Below, in pieces: positions 45,137 through 45,467 of a stretch of DNA of 45,467 nt. Both the position numbers and the translations under genes were made by a program. Position 1 is the stretch's first letter. The number at the start of each line of letters is the position of its first letter. The notes under the pieces were generated by a model, which worked only from the letters and a program-made list of their open reading frames with translations, ran no database searches and was not told where the DNA came from. Origin of the DNA: Prauserella isguenensis (GTDB lineage Bacteria > Actinomycetota > Actinomycetes > Mycobacteriales > Pseudonocardiaceae). The stretch is from contig NZ_JACHWU010000011.1 in NCBI RefSeq assembly GCF_014191605.1, positions 1-45,467 on the forward strand, written 5' to 3'.

Positions 45137-45467
45137 GTGATCTCCAATCCAGGCGAGTACGGGTCAGAAACGACTTGGCGGATCTCGCCGCTACCCAGAC
45201 ACCGCGTGGGGCCTAGGCAGCAGCGGCACCCGCCAAGCGGGTGCGTGTCCCGCCTCATGCCCAGCCACGTCGGGCGGAGCAGTGGAGGCGGGGGTGTCGT
45301 CTCGCGCTCTGAAGTTCGGCCGATGCACCGGCCCGGTTCGTGGTGGCGGCCCCGGGAGCTTGAGCAGGCGACAAATGCGGTTCTCAGGCCCGGTCAGGCG
45401 ACCACCCCGGACGGGGATCGCTGGCTCAGTGCCGATGGGGTCGGACCATTCGGCTCTGTCCTGTCTG
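45137..45467. other. Upstream region of the transfer operon, no gene seen
   Basis: 331 bases to the window end. GCACCCGC-CAA-GCGGGTGC (45226-45244) is a tight hairpin, and CCCGCCTC (45249-45256) is inverted at 45285-45292 (GAGGCGGG). The operon promoter should lie here; I cannot point to a clear -35/-10 pair. A further gene may begin beyond the edge. Confidence 0.5.

Overview
The window is high-GC DNA (roughly two thirds G+C by eye) with GTG/TTG starts, ATGA/GTGA gene overlaps, a WhiB protein, DUF2637/Spd-type membrane proteins and a TraB/FtsK-type translocase. This points to an actinomycete, most likely a Pseudonocardiaceae-like host (inference), and to a large plasmid or integrative conjugative element rather than core chromosome. 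ParA/ParB, a plasmid-type DnaB helicase, a candidate origin and recurring centromere-like palindromes support a low-copy replicon. No relaxase, tyrosine integrase or type IV secretion set is present.

Layout. 1-3.4 kb: GntR regulator, GNAT acetyltransferase, an XRE-tandem-Nudix fusion and an orphan Phd-like antitoxin. 3.6-8.4 kb: replication block with two winged-helix proteins (one carrying a GIY-YIG-like domain, the other with 81-bp repeats and strong hairpins inside its own gene), a DnaB-type helicase and a 0.86 kb hairpin/iteron-like region. 8.4-9.9 kb: parAB on the minus strand. 10-12 kb: stand-alone tnpB with an omega-RNA-like 3' end, followed directly by a small degenerate type I-E-like CRISPR array without cas genes. 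Four copies of a GTGTTTAC-nnn-GTAAACAC palindrome lie between 8.5 and 12.1 kb and are the best parS candidates. 12-19 kb: Nudix gene and a long minus-strand cluster with an ATP-dependent DNA ligase, two paralogous GNAT proteins, a protein with a helix-hairpin-helix segment, an anti-sigma-like ATPase and a 492-aa winged-helix protein.

19.5-23.4 kb is a probable defence or nuclease island: CoiA-like nuclease with C-terminal membrane helices, a two-helix membrane protein and an Abi_2 abortive-infection protein with a HEPN-type RNase motif. 23.4-30.8 kb holds a regulator facing two operator-like repeats, two serine recombinases with nearby candidate sites, cupin and DUF3800-like genes, the 3' remnant of a sulfite-oxidase-like gene, and a higBA toxin-antitoxin pair.

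30.9-45.1 kb is a long minus-strand transfer region: WhiB and small proteins at its promoter end, then DUF2637 protein, membrane and helical proteins (some WXG100-like), a PH-domain protein, the TraB/FtsK translocase, a polytopic membrane protein, a metal-dependent membrane hydrolase, Cys-rich microproteins, a C5-methyltransferase remnant, Nudix and a secreted HNH nuclease. Two near-identical structured leaders (43608-43682 and 44571-44639) with a covarying stem, and a set of intergenic hairpins with 11-nt loops sharing CCACG, are the most striking unexplained signals. All functions are read from sequence only.
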